DNA from: Chara braunii
Taxonomy: Eukaryota > Streptophyta > Charophyceae > Charales > Characeae
Reading direction: 5' to 3'
DNA length: 32,649 nucleotides
Assembly: GCA_003427395.1 (NCBI GenBank)
Contig: BFEA01000022.1
Span: forward strand, 2,801,767 to 2,834,415
Positions 1 through 9,073 of the stretch are shown here, piece by piece (position 1 is the stretch's first letter; the number at the start of each line of letters is the position of its first letter). Below the pieces are notes generated by a model. The model made no database searches and was not told the origin of the DNA. It saw only the letters and a list, made by a program, of their open reading frames with translations. Made by a program: the position numbers and the translations under genes.

Positions 1-499
1 GGAAGAAGAAAAGGGGGAAAGAAGAAGAAGAGGAAGAAGGAGAAGAAATGGTGACGACGGCGAGGCAAAAGAGGAATCGAGGGAGGAGAGGAGAAAGGAG
101 GAAGGGGGGGGGAGGAAAACGAAGTGAATAAATAAAAAAAAAAAAAGTTTTAACGATCACTTACCTGCGTGTCGGCTTCAGGATTGGGGACGTGGCAGCG
201 ACGTCGACGAAGGCAGCGGGGTGCTGACGTGTCAGTGGCGACGAGGACAACGGCTATGGCGATGACGTGGCAGCAGTCGGCGATGACGAGGCAGCGAGAA
301 GCTGCGTGGTGACGACGACGACGAGGATGGCCGAGATGATGGCGACGTGGCAACGAGGCGGCGGCGATGGCGATGACGACGATGTCCGTGGTGGCACCTG
401 GATCAAGGAGGGAGGGAGGGCCGTAGCGGCTCCGATACCAGTGTGACGCGACGGAGGCAGAGTAGCGAAGCCGGGAGAGGGAGAGGGAGAGAGTGAGAG

Positions 500-537
500 C
501 TGTCTCTTATACACATCTAGATGTGTATAAGAGACAG
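500..537. other. Nextera mate-pair junction adapter (assembly artefact)
   Basis: Bases 500-518 read CTGTCTCTTATACACATCT and 519-537 read AGATGTGTATAAGAGACAG. These are two Tn5 mosaic ends head to head, which is the circularisation junction of Nextera mate-pair libraries. Translated on the minus strand it gives the peptide SYTHLDVYKRQ, a well-known contaminant signature in predicted proteins. This is not genomic sequence. Confidence 0.98.
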
Positions 538-640
538 GGATGGCCGAGATGATGGCGACGTGGCAACGAGGCGGCGGCGATGGCGATGACGACGATGTCC
601 GTGGTGGCACCTGGATCAAGGAGGGAGGGAGGGCCGTAGC

Positions 641-653
641 GGCTCCGATACCA
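641..653 (-). other. TE-A primer-binding site (tRNA-iMet type)
   Basis: On the minus strand this reads TGGTATCGGAGCC. It matches the plant initiator-Met-tRNA primer site TGGTATCAGAGCC at 12 of 13 positions. It sits one base from the LTR edge at 655, as expected for a 5' LTR. The copy at 428-440 is an assembly duplicate. Confidence 0.75.
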
Positions 654-654
654 G

Positions 655-1163
655 TGTGACGCGACGGAGGCAGAGTAGCGAAGCCGGGAGAGGGAGAGGG
701 AGAGAGTGAGAGCACACACACACACTCACTCAACTCGAAACGGACTCGACTCGACGTGACGGACGCAAACACGGAGAGGCAAAGTCGCAAAGTCGCAATC
801 TTCGATTCCGAACACAGTCGTAGCCAGTCACACTGAAGCACAAGCATTGAGGCTGAAAACTGAGTCCCCAAACTCAGCTTCAGTCCGGTCTTAAGTACCG
901 GGCTCAAGTTGAGTCCGGACAGCAGAAGTGCAATTTGCCTCGGGGCTAAACTGAAAATCGAATTTCTGAGCCTGGGCGCCAAAATGACAGATGGCGCCAA
1001 GTATCAAAATCCGAAAGTGCCAGAGGGAGGATTTGAGAACGGGCGCCAACTGCAGACGGCGCCAACAGTCAGGAACCGGAGATCAATGATTCAAAAATAA
1101 AATAGCAGCCTGGCGGGTGGTAACCCTCGGACCAGGGATCGAGCCTTGGCTGAGTCCGTAACA
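655..1163 (-). repeat. TE-A 5' LTR
   Basis: This 509-bp repeat reads TGTTACGG... from 1163 on the minus strand and ends ...GTCACA at 655, one base before the primer-binding site, giving canonical TG...CA ends. Its right edge falls exactly where the TE-B integrase reading stops, so TE-A inserted into TE-B. The second LTR lies outside the window, so the target duplication cannot be tested. It carries four GGCGCCAA motifs in its centre. The only TATA-like stretch is an AT-rich run near 1092-1106, which is weak. Confidence 0.75.
975..1065. promoter_or_regulatory. Cluster of four TTGGCGCC (E2F-like) sites in the TE-A LTR
   Basis: GGCGCCAA occurs at 975-982, 993-1000, 1042-1049 and 1058-1065. The reverse complement, TTGGCGCC, fits the E2F consensus TTSSCGSS. 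The sites lie in two pairs with start spacings of 18 and 16 bases. Function is inferred; only the motif cluster is seen. Confidence 0.5.
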
Positions 1164-1690
1164 GGTAGTTTCTCATCCCTATCATCATGGCTGGGCTTGA
1201 TGTAATGCCACAGCAGATGCTGCACCCCACGGTTCATCTATTCAGCCTGCCCATTTGCTCCGGGATGATTCCCAGAAGTCATTTGAAGCTGGTTGTCCAT
1301 CTGTTCAGCGGCCTTCTTCCACAACTCACTGGTAAACCGGACATTTCTATCACTAACAATGGTCTTTGGCAGTCCAAAATCACGAACAACTTAGTGATGT
1401 GCTCATGGCAGTCTCCGGCATGGCAATTAGTCTAGCGTATCTAGTGAACCTACCCACTATGACGAAGATGTGCCTCTTGCCATTCTTGCTGGTCACGAGA
1501 GTATCCATGAAAACCATGGAGATACTCTACCCTGGACCAGCAGAAATGGGTAGAGGCTTGAGTAACCCAAGCGGAGCTTGGTTTGTCCCGCTGACTGACT
1601 TGACAAGTTTGTACACGAACTTCTTTGCATCGTCCAGCATGTTAGGCCACCAGAATCGCTATACTAAGTTAGCACTAGTCCTCTTGTAGC
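1164..1690 (-). pseudogene. TE-B integrase core, truncated and catalytically dead
   Basis: This is the remains of a Ty3/gypsy integrase, the enzyme that inserts element cDNA into chromosomes. On the minus strand it reads through the zinc-region end (WWPNMLDDAKKF), the first catalytic block, and the third block with its conserved Gln-Ala-Glu at about 1240. The first catalytic Asp is Val (ISMVFMD where SMDFMD is normal). A second conserved Asp is Gly (VGRF for VDRF). Both zinc-binding Cys of the CxxC pair read Ser. Several frameshifts and stops are present. The frame stops at 1164, where the TE-A LTR begins, so the C-terminal part and any chromodomain are missing. Confidence 0.8.
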
Positions 1691-2516
1691 CAAAATGTCC
1701 CGTTGCGTCGTGGCACTCACCTAAAAATAAACTACACAAAATCTCCCTAGATGGAACAACTAACCTCTTAAACCCTGCCTTTTCAAAAAAGAGTAACCCA
1801 TCCACCATCACAAACTCGTCAGTGGTGGCCTTATCTTTGGTCTGAAGTTTGTTGATGATGTCCATCGTGATGGGATCTTCCTTGTAGGCTTCCCCCAAAG
1901 ATCGAGTAATGTCCTCAGATAAGCCAAACTCAGAAATCAGCGCAGCTAGGTAATCTGCCCTTCGAGACAACGCATCTGCAACCTTGTTGTACGCTCCCTT
2001 CACATATTCTAGTTTGAAGTCATACTGATGTATGACTTCAATCCAACGTTTGAGTGCATTGGAGAGAACTGGTTGGGTCTTGATCCACTTGAGGGTCTCA
2101 TGGTCAGTTCTCAAATAGAAGAACCTCCCTAACAGATAATGCCTCCAGTGTACAAGTGCCTTGTATAGAGCATAGAGTTCCCTCTCGCAGGTGGACTTTG
2201 CCAACTTCTTTGATGGCATCGTTTTGTTCATATACTCAACCGGTCTCAACTTTTTCCTTTCCTACGGAGCCAGCATTGCGCCAATGTCGTATTGGCTTGC
2301 GTTAGTGGTTACAACAAACGGCCTTTGCGGGTTGGGTACCATGAGAACCTCATGGTGCGTGAGAGCATGCTTCAAATGCTTGAAAGTTGCCTCACACTCG
2401 TCGGTCAAGTCGAGTTAGATCAGTCAAGGGAGATGCGATCGTACTATAATTCTTTACAAAATTGCGGTGATATCCACACATTCCCAAGAATGATCTGACC
2501 TCAGTCACAGACTGGG
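1659..2516 (-). pseudogene. TE-B RNase H and integrase zinc-binding linker
   Basis: RNase H degrades the RNA strand during reverse transcription. The open stretch 1659-2249 contains STCERELYAL with the catalytic Glu, RTDHETLKW with a catalytic Asp, and KVADALSRR, the usual RNase H end. A linker follows, then ECHDATGHFGY, the His half of the integrase H2C2 zinc finger. Upstream, in other frames (2250-2516), the thumb region and the first RNase H motif appear as TTNASQYDIG. The usual TDAS catalytic Asp is therefore Asn. The frame changes near 2250 and 2516. It is continuous in order with the RT to its right and the integrase to its left. Confidence 0.88.
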
Positions 2517-3290
2517 TCATGGCCAGTCCCTAATGCTAGCCACCTTCGCATCTTCAGGCCTAATACCCTCCACGAATACTTCATAACCCAAGTACAAGAT
2601 TTTAGTGCGACCAAATCCGCATTTCTCTAAATCGATCTTATACTCGTGCTGTTTGAGGAGAGAAATAACTTTTTCTACATGTTGGGCATGCTCCTCAACA
2701 TTTCTACTGAAGATAAGAATGTCGTCGAGGTACACGACGATAAACTTATCCAAGTAGTCATGGAATATCCTATTCATGGCGTGGTGGAATGTGCCCGACG
2801 CATTGCAAAGGCCGAAAGGCATCACCACAAACTCGTACAGACCATACCTGGTTTGGAATGCGGTTTTGTGTTGATCTTCCGGTCTAATCGCAATCTGATG
2901 GTAATTGGATTTCAAGTCTATCTTTGTGAAATACTTTCATCCTTGCACCCTGTCCAATAGGTCATCGATGTGTGGCAGAGGCATCGCGTTCTTAACGGTG
3001 ATGGCATTGAGGCCTCTATAATCAATGCACATCCTTAGTGTTCCCCCTTTCTTTGGAAGAAACAATACTGGTGAGCTAAAGGGGGAAGTGCTAGGCCAAT
3101 TCCAACCCTTCTCTGCGAGCTCTTTCAGTTGTTGACGAAGCTCGTCCAACTCGGCTGGAGCCATCCTATAGATTCTCCCTTTGGATATCTTTCTCCCAGA
3201 TATGATTTCTATGGCATGGACAACCTCCCAGTCTACGACACTTGTGGGCTCCTCGAACAGATCAGGGTATCTAGTGACGACACTCTCCAT
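2517..3290 (-). pseudogene. TE-B reverse transcriptase
   Basis: This is a Ty3/gypsy reverse transcriptase in two overlapping frames. Part 1 (2937-3290) carries the N-terminal fingers: [34 protein letters not shown] and [10 protein letters not shown]. Part 2 (2517-2915) carries the palm: YHQIAI, HKTAFQTRYGLYEF, MPFGLCNASGTF and the catalytic box [11 protein letters not shown], then YLGYEV. The first catalytic Asp is present in the joining stretch (FTKIDL), but a frameshift near 2915-2937 splits the enzyme. The YLDD box is intact. Length and motif order match the family; only the frame is broken. Confidence 0.92.
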
Positions 3291-3419
3291 CTCTGGGGGT
3301 GTTTTAATGGCCTTTCAGAGATAAAGACCAAGTACATACCCTCCTCTTGGTACTGTTTATAATAGTTCCAAAAGGCCGATGCGCACAAACACCCATAAGA
3401 GTCTATCAACCTACTAGCT
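3291..3419 (-). pseudogene. TE-B protease-RT linker
   Basis: This is the short spacer between the protease and reverse-transcriptase segments of the same decayed pol gene. The frame overlapping 3233-3442 reads a linker with a GCLCASAFWNYY-like segment and no recognised domain. It is kept as part of TE-B because order and spacing are normal for gypsy elements. Confidence 0.45.
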
Positions 3420-3965
3420 TTATAGTCTAACGGTCCTCCCATTAGGCAATTCGTGCTTCAACTCTTTCTTGTCCCAGTCGAACTGGGGCTTGGCAACCAC
3501 GAGGTAGTACATACTTAACAACATGTCAAATGGTAGGTCGTCACTAACCAGGAATGATATCTTATGATTAAGTTCCTCTCCTGGGTAGGAGAAAGTGCAG
3601 ACCACGTGTTTAACGTAGTCCTCCACAATCATGCGCTCTTTGTTGGCCAAAGTAGATGCTACCAGTCTACTAAGGCGCTGCACCCGGTCCTTCAGGCGCA
3701 ATCTATCAACGCAGTCGCGACTTGTGAAGTTTCACGTGGAGCCAATGTCTACGAAGGCACCGCACTTGCGGCCACCCACACCAACTTCCACAACGAAGTG
3801 CTCCCCTCTAGGAACTCTACTCAGTGCCACCCAGGACTCACGAGGGTCCCTTGCCGACCACTCACCTTGAAGGTCCTCTGAGGCTTCAAACACATCCAAC
3901 GTACAAGGTATAGTTGGGTCCGGATGCGTCTGTGGGGTGACTAAGGAGTCAATAGCTTCGACCAA
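3420..3965 (-). pseudogene. TE-B retroviral-type aspartic protease
   Basis: This is the element protease that processes the Gag-Pol polyprotein. The upstream part (3732-3965) ends with GAFVDIGST, the position of the active-site Asp-Ser/Thr-Gly loop. The downstream part (3420-3701) has DLPFDMLLSMYYLV, where a gypsy protease flap and second hydrophobic core (usually VILGMDWL) is expected. In the catalytic triad the middle residue is Ile instead of Ser/Thr. A frameshift lies between 3701 and 3732. The protease follows gag and precedes RT in the expected order. Confidence 0.75.
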
Positions 3966-4673
3966 CTCTTGAAACGGGGAGGGTACATCACCCGCTTCAA
4001 CGAGAGTAGAAGCAACTACAACTTCTACTGGCCCTAAGTGTTTCTCGAGTGGGAGCTCGTAGAGGCCCCAGACTGAGAAGAAGGATACCCACCCTTAGGA
4101 GGGGTCCCGCCACGCTTCCTGATCCAAATCGGCCCTCACCCAAGCAACTATTTTGTTTGGGTTGGCGGCTTGCCCCTGACTCCTTTGTTGATCGCCCTTG
4201 CCGGAGCCACCTGCCTTAGTCTTAACTATGGCGGTGAGGTTGCTACCCTCAGCTCGTCGTCTAACTTTGATCCCTCCATAAGCTGCGAAACATCATCGAT
4301 CTCAGTTTGACTCCCATCGGAATCAACCATTATCAATCGACTACCCCTCTTCTTCCATTCTTGTGGAGTTTTCTTCTTTCTTCCGTCCGTAGGGGGGGTT
4401 TGAGCACCACCCAGCGTAGCCTCTAAGTCTAGGCCTTCTTACTGAATGTCTCAAATGTGTGATACTCGAGAAGAGCCTCGCTAGATAAGAGGTTCTTGAT
4501 GTCTGTGGGAAGACATCTCAAAAACATGGTCAATAGGACCTGTGGATTATACTCCACTCTTGGTACGACAATCAACTGCTCCACGGTTGTGGTCAACTCT
4601 GTCACGGACTTGTACTTCCTAGAGTCAAGTTTCAGTAGCCCTCAGTGGCAATCTGCGCCTACTGAGGGTTGTG
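3966..4673 (-). pseudogene. TE-B gag C-terminal region, decayed
   Basis: The minus strand continues gag through several frameshifts. Short stretches read as gag-like, for example around 4441-4600 and a basic segment around 4320-4400 with TDGRKKKTPQEWKKR. A nucleocapsid CCHC knuckle is expected near 4100-4200. There I see one Cys and the basic IRKR-like residues after it, but not a complete CCHC. No other gene is visible here. Confidence 0.55.
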
Positions 4674-5150
4674 TCATCGAGCCTCCACTAAATCCATGAA
4701 GCTTTCGAGGGTATGGGCCCAATCACCCATGTTTCTGCCGAACCTTTTGGAAGCTACTAATCCATTTAGCCAGCGAGCTGCTGAACCCTCTAAGTAGGAT
4801 GCAGTAGTAATCACCTCCCCCTCCACCAGCGTCTTCTTCGCCCTGACCCACACTGGAACCGTCCTCAACCAATTGTCGAGTGCCTCGGCCTTCTTATCTC
4901 TTGAGAAGGTTGGAGGTGGTTTCAGAGGGGTCTTGGGGTACCAAGGTTGCTGCTGTCCCACTTGTGAGACAGGTGGTGGTTGTGGTGTAGCTCCAGCCGC
5001 TGGACTAGAAGATGAAGAAGCAACAGCCTGAGATAGAACTGCTGCTGAAGTACCGCTTGGTGATGGTCCGGACTGAGCGGCATAGGGGCCTGTCATCGCT
5101 GAGAATGGCAGCGATGGCAAGACTGTTGGCCTGATTCCTGGCCTGTGCAT
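4674..5150 (-). pseudogene. TE-B gag core (capsid-like)
   Basis: This is a 158-residue open stretch of structural Gag. Residues 1-85 are a Ser/Pro/Gln-rich tail. Residues 90-158 hold the Gag core: KPPPTFSRDKKAEALDNWL, VPVWVRAKK, ASYLEGSAARWLNGL and LESFMDLVEAR. The Trp-containing helix pattern is typical of the retrotransposon gag family. The frame breaks at 4674 and the gene continues leftward with frameshifts. Upstream it is separated by a stop-rich stretch (5151-5446) from the N-terminal piece, which probably belongs to the same protein. Confidence 0.8.
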
Positions 5151-5446
5151 GGCATTCAGGATCTGGTCCTAGGTGTCCTGGATTGTATCTAGTTTGCTGT
5201 CCATGTATCCGTGCATGGACAGGATGCTCGCCATAAAAATCTTTTCAGTATTGCTTAGGGTCGAGTCATCTAACCTCTCTAGTGCAGCTTTGTCTTCCTT
5301 CCTACCCTCTAGTCTCTAATCTCTTTCTCTCTTTTAGTATCATGTTTAAGTTCCTCCTCTAGCCTTAAGTGAATCCTTTCTACTAGCTGGAGCTCCATCT
5401 GCTCCAGCGTGTGTGGAGGCGAGGAGCTGAACTGCGAACCCGCCAT
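5151..5446 (-). pseudogene. TE-B gag middle segment, frame broken
   Basis: This 296-base stretch connects the N-terminal and core Gag pieces. It carries stops in every minus frame, but parts read as a charged, coiled-coil-like linker rich in Glu, Lys and Leu, as in other gypsy gag proteins. I see no separate gene. Confidence 0.4.
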
Positions 5447-5776
5447 TTAACTAGTGCCAACTCTTGACGTACTGGAGATGGACTGTGAACTGGTCACGTT
5501 GAGTGGCATGCCCAAGCTCTGACCAGTAGAGTTTGCAACAAAAGTGGTTGAAGAGGCAGCCATTGCTATTGCTCTAGCTGCTGCTGCTGCCAACACCCGT
5601 TCAACCGCTGCTGCTGCCTCTCTCGCAGTCTCTAGATTACGAGCCCTTGCGTCGGCCCTAGGTCTTCTCTCGTCTCCGGGTAGTAGAACCTGGAACACTA
5701 CGGGTATCCTATTGGTCCCCCATCGTGTCTGCCTCGGATCGTCAGATGTATCTTCACCACCCTCTGATCCGCTCAT
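5447..5776 (-). pseudogene. TE-B gag N-terminus
   Basis: This is a 109-residue open frame starting with Met at 5776. It begins with an acidic stretch (MSGSEGGEDTSDDPRQTRWG), then a basic stretch, then a long Ala-rich helix with AAAAVERVLAAAAARA, then a Ser/Thr-rich end. It is the probable Gag start because it is the first Met in the element frame order and lies between the leader and the gag core. No specific domain is recognised. The Ala-rich helix could be a coiled coil. Confidence 0.55.
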
Positions 5777-7083
5777 GGGCTAGGCAGACGTTGTCTGCAC
5801 TAATGTCCTCTCAAGGACCTACCGCAGCATGCGTCCGACCGGTTCTAAAAATAATAAATAAATTAATGTCCGGCTAGTTACCCAGACTACTGGTCAAGCG
5901 GTATCAACAACACCTACACAGACTGTACACATAGTCTACCTCTATTCTGATTAGTTCTGCACAAAAGCTTTGAGAATAACTGACTACGGTAGATTACAGT
6001 CCTACTCTAGGCTGTCTGTTAGGTGTTAGCAGTCTGTCAACCAACTAATCAAAATAAAAAACAGACTACTGTGAGCAGATGTATGCACAATGAATTTGGC
6101 AGTGTATTCCATTTGAGTTCACAATTAGAATCCCCTTCCCTGTATCCAACGTACCTGTGAGCATCATCAAGCGCAGTGTCTAAGGTGTGCAACAACGGCC
6201 CACCCCTGTGCCCAAGACATATGCTTATGACCAGCCTGCCCTTTGTTTACCCTCGCGTGCAACGAGCCTTACGTTTGACTGATCTGGCTGATCAAGAGGC
6301 AATTTAAGGACAGCACCCGAGAGTCCTCAGGAATTATTTAACGTCGCAATCAGGACAACGAACACAGCCAGTGGACAGATCAGACCCCAACCAGAAATGT
6401 TTGTAGACGGTCTGGGAGCGTTTGTACCAGAAATATTTATAGACGGTCTGGGAGCATCTGTATTAGGACTGGTGAATCCGCACACACTTTCTATCATCGC
6501 AGCAAAGAGCCTCAATGGACAAAGCAGCATAGCCTGCGTGTACTACTCCCATGGGTTGGCATGGTGACCGTGAGCCGTGCTTCGACCAGGGCCCTTCAGA
6601 TGCACCGCCCTCTCCTGCCAGATGCGCCACCGGGAAGAATGTTGTCTCTCAAGATAGAGCGCACACGACTCCTTTCCAAAGAGAGGACACTCAAGTTGGA
6701 CTCACTTCCTCAGGGTAAAAAGAGATTGAGAGGGTAGATAAGTAATGGGAACAACGTACCAGAAGATAGCTGGCCCCAACCACAGATCTCTCACCAATTG
6801 GGCCAACGTGCATTTCGATGACCGGTCAATAGCCTCGGTACCACCCACAGCGCAATGTAGTGCCACCTCAGCCAAAATGCGACGTCAGCATACTCTCATC
6901 ATCATATATACACCCTTTGTCGCCACAACTCCCACGTTGTTGCCATAGCCTTCCAGCGGTCGGCCCCTCCACCTGGGCCCCGTTATAACATGCCAGCGTC
7001 AAAGTATCCTTACTGCGCATGAAGCATCGTCAGCGCACCAAGTACCAATGTCGCCAGCGCCAGGTAAGCGGCGATCACGAACC
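5777..7083 (-). other. TE-B 5' leader
   Basis: About 1.3 kb lies between the TE-B primer-binding site and the gag start. No reading frame resembles a protein family. It contains one short tandem duplication (6391-6462) and otherwise unique sequence. The length is large for a gypsy leader, so an insertion or a relic of another element may be included. Confidence 0.4.
6391..6462. repeat. Two tandem copies of a 36-bp unit
   Basis: Units at 6391-6426 and 6427-6462 both begin CCAGAAAT and contain TAGACGGTCTGGGAGC. They differ at about five positions, mostly transitions. This is a simple tandem duplication in the leader of TE-B. Confidence 0.8.
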
Positions 7084-7096
7084 AGCTCCGATACCA
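7084..7096 (-). other. TE-B primer-binding site (tRNA-iMet type)
   Basis: The minus strand reads TGGTATCGGAGCT. It shares its first 12 bases with the TE-A site and matches the plant initiator-Met primer site apart from two positions. A possible LTR edge, TG, lies three bases to the right at 7100. Confidence 0.65.
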
Positions 7097-7099
7097 AAT

Positions 7100-7500
7100 T
7101 GCGAGGAATATGAGTGTGAACGATATACAGAAAACCAAGTTACGAAATCACACAGATGTCCAAGTAGTCGTGTCCAAGCAGAGAGTACAAATGCACCGAG
7201 AAACCATCCATATATAGCACTACAATGAAGTAATGAGCCAATGTTCAAGCCCTTAGGTCACACCAACACAGTATCCAAAGTCACTCCTCTCTGTCTGGCG
7301 CTCAGCACCCAGCCTACTCTACCTGACTATCCTGCCTACAGCTGTGTTCACGCAACAGGCTCACTTCGAATCTCGAAGACCAATGTAAATGACTGTCAAC
7401 ACCATAGCCGACCTCTCTTCGTGCACCAGGTACGTATCTCGCCACCCTCGATCAGACCTTGATAACCCCGCACTCGCCTCCTTTCCTGAAGACCACCAGA
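7100..7500 (-). repeat. TE-B 5' LTR, right edge unresolved
   Basis: The LTR should begin beside the primer-binding site. On the minus strand a TATA box, TATATA, lies at 7211-7216, about 110 bases upstream of the LTR 3' edge, which suits a U3-R-U5 layout. I could not find the distal end of the LTR or a second copy, so 7500 is a placeholder. Confidence 0.4.
7211..7216 (-). promoter_or_regulatory. Candidate TATA box of the TE-B LTR
   Basis: The minus strand reads GCTATATATGG. It points toward the TE-B primer-binding site and gag, the correct direction for the element promoter. Confidence 0.4.
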
Positions 7501-8211
7501 TCACCCGCATTACCCCCTGGCGCCCAGCAGCCTGGCTATGGCTGCCGGTGCCCCGCTGCCCTGGAGCGCCCCACTTCACCTCGACGCGGCCCGTCAGTGC
7601 CCTTGGCCGCAGTGCAGCATCAAGCAGTAGCGCAGCAGCACTTCAGCATTGCCTACGCAGGCCAGAATCCCTCGCTAGGGTGGCCTCGCTTCCTATATGT
7701 AAGTGGCAGCCTTCTGGATGCTGCGTGTGGCCTGGCTGGAAGCTTCCAGTAGCTTCCGGTTGGGCCTCAGTCCCTGCGCCCAGGCCTGAGACTATGGTGG
7801 AGAGCCTGGGCCCCATTTACGGTTGGGCATGGCCTGAGTCTCCGGACTTGGGCTGTTTGCTGCATTGGTGCAGGGCTCCCAGGTAGGTGCGTCGACAGTA
7901 CTGCTTTTGCCTAGGCCGAGGGCCTGCTTCTCAACGTATCGGCCCTGCTTTGTGTGTATGTGCCCAGGCGCAACTGTCAAGGCCTGGGCCAACTGTACGA
8001 CGCAGCTTAGTGAGGCTCACTCGTCCATTCAACCAACTGGCGTCTGAACCTGAATACCCACGTATGAAAGTGTTGAATTTTCGCCTTTGACGAATATTCA
8101 GGCCCGCCTTCACTTAGGGCGGGCACTTGGCTTGCTGGGGGCCTTTGCCCAGAACATACGATGTCTGATAGGGGCCCGTGATGGCTTGTTCCTCGCAGTT
8201 CAGTAGTTGTA
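7501..8211. other. No recognisable gene
   Basis: This is GC-rich sequence with many GGCCTG/CAGGCC words. The longest frame (plus, 7389-7886, 165 codons) is rich in Pro, Ala, Trp and Ser and matches no family I know. It is probably a chance frame in GC-rich repeat DNA. Part may belong to the TE-B LTR. Confidence 0.5.
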
Positions 8212-8545
8212 GTTATGGATCCATACATCTGGGCCTCAGCCTTCCTCCATGCAAGCACAGATTCGAACCGGAGACCTCGGCCCAAAGAGCCAAGTCTCTT
8301 GGCCACTACAGCCAGGACACGGTGTTCCAAAATGGAACCATACCGGTCATGATATCCACCCCACCTCGGCTAGGCTGTAGTGTCCAAACTCAACACAACA
8401 CCTCACTCAACACCACACGGACGAGGCGGCAGTTCTCGCACACCCAGCTCCAATCAGCACGTAACCTCCCCACTGGTACATTATACCCGGTCACTCAAAT
8501 GGGACTTATCTCTGCCCGCATGTTACATGGGTGCATTCCACAGTG
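8212..8545 (-). mobile_element. tRNA-derived SINE-like repeat, unit 1
   Basis: On the minus strand the stretch 8314-8260 resembles a tRNA gene. It has an A-box-like TGGCTGTAGTGG (plus 8303-8314) and a B box GGTTCGAATC (plus 8260-8269) at normal internal-promoter spacing, so RNA polymerase III transcription is plausible. The unit repeats about 334 bases later. No poly(A) tail or target duplication is visible. A tandemly amplified tRNA-related repeat is an alternative to a true SINE. Confidence 0.7.
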
Positions 8546-8599
8546 GTTATGGATCTGTACATCTGGGCCTCAGCCATTCTCTGTGTAAGCACAGATTCG

Positions 8600-8690
8600 A
8601 ACTGGTGACCACTAAATAAAACAAAACCCACAAAACTAAAAGGGGAACTGGTGACCACTAAATAAAACAAAAGCCACAAAACTAAAAGCT
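8600..8690. repeat. 46-bp tandem duplication at the insert edge
   Basis: Copies at 8600-8645 and 8646-8690 start AACTGGTGACC and differ at very few positions. The first 11 bases derive from the SINE-like head. The remaining A/C-rich part is of unknown origin. Such filler duplication at an insertion edge suits end-joining repair. Confidence 0.85.
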
Positions 8691-8693
8691 ACC

Positions 8694-8830
8694 TCCCCCT
8701 TATTTGAATACGCACCAAGGCTTTAATTGTGATTACTTATGTGGGAGCTATGACATCCTTTTTTGCGGCAACTACAGGAATTCTACAAAATGATTTGAAA
8801 AGGGTTATTGCTTATTCTACTTGTAGCCAA
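8694..8830 (+). pseudogene. nad5: Nuclear copy of mitochondrial nad5 fragment (NUMT)
   Basis: The plus strand encodes an internal piece of NADH dehydrogenase subunit 5, a proton-pumping membrane subunit of respiratory complex I. Two blocks are seen: SPLFEYAP (8694-8717), then [20 protein letters not shown] and [17 protein letters not shown], ending exactly at 8830. These are among the most conserved parts of plant NAD5. One base is missing between the blocks (8718-8719), which breaks the frame. It reads in the standard code. Only about 45 of roughly 670 residues are present, with no start or stop, so this is a dead transferred fragment. The AVxAMTSFF-type wording is closer, as I recall, to bryophyte or charophyte NAD5 than to seed plants. 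Confidence 0.93.
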
Positions 8831-9073
8831 TCCAAAGAGCCAAGTCCCTTCACGACTACAGCCAAGACATGATGTTCACAAGTGGAAACATACCGGTTGT
8901 GATATCCACCCCACCCCTGCGAGGCTGTAGTGTCCAAACTCGACACAACACCTCACTCAACACCACACGGACGCGTCGGCAGTTCTCACACACTCAGCTC
9001 CAATAAGCATGTCACGTCCCCACTGGTACAATATACCTGGTCACTCAAACGGGACCTATCTCTGCCCGCAAGT

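Larger units (their letters stand above)
1..654 (-). other. TE-A 5' leader, left-truncated by window edge
   Basis: This is the untranslated leader of a minus-strand LTR retrotransposon. It lies between the primer-binding site and the window edge, where gag would begin further left. Positions 1-125 are almost pure purine on the plus strand and end in an A-run at about 131-146. The rest is rich in GACGA/GGCGA triplet-like repeats. No gag reading frame is recognisable. The interval is inflated by the adapter artefact described separately, so its true length is about 213 bases shorter than shown. Confidence 0.5.
325..713. repeat. Artificial 176-bp direct duplication around the adapter
   Basis: Bases 325-500 and 538-713 are identical by eye over 176 positions and are separated only by the adapter. 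Perfect identity in a window of heavily mutated repeats, broken exactly at the adapter, shows that one mate-pair fragment was assembled through its junction. The primer-binding site at 428-440 is therefore a false second copy of the one at 641-653. Confidence 0.95.
8546..9073 (-). mobile_element. tRNA-derived SINE-like repeat, unit 2, interrupted
   Basis: The second unit aligns with unit 1 at both ends but is split inside its tRNA-like head. The B box (8594-8603) lies left of the break and the A box (8853-8864) right of it. The 222-base interruption (8609-8830) holds a 46-bp duplication and a mitochondrial nad5 fragment. After the break the unit resumes with CCAAAGAGCCAAGTC, as in unit 1. Confidence 0.7.

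Noticed and set aside
254-1000. 248-codon minus-strand frame across the LTR and adapter
   Set aside because: It includes the adapter peptide SYTHLDVYKRQ and repeats its own segment because of the assembly duplication; it is not a gene.
7389-7886. 165-codon plus-strand frame
   Set aside because: Composition is Pro/Ala/Trp/Ser-rich from GC-rich repeat DNA, overlapping frames are of similar length, and no motif is recognisable.
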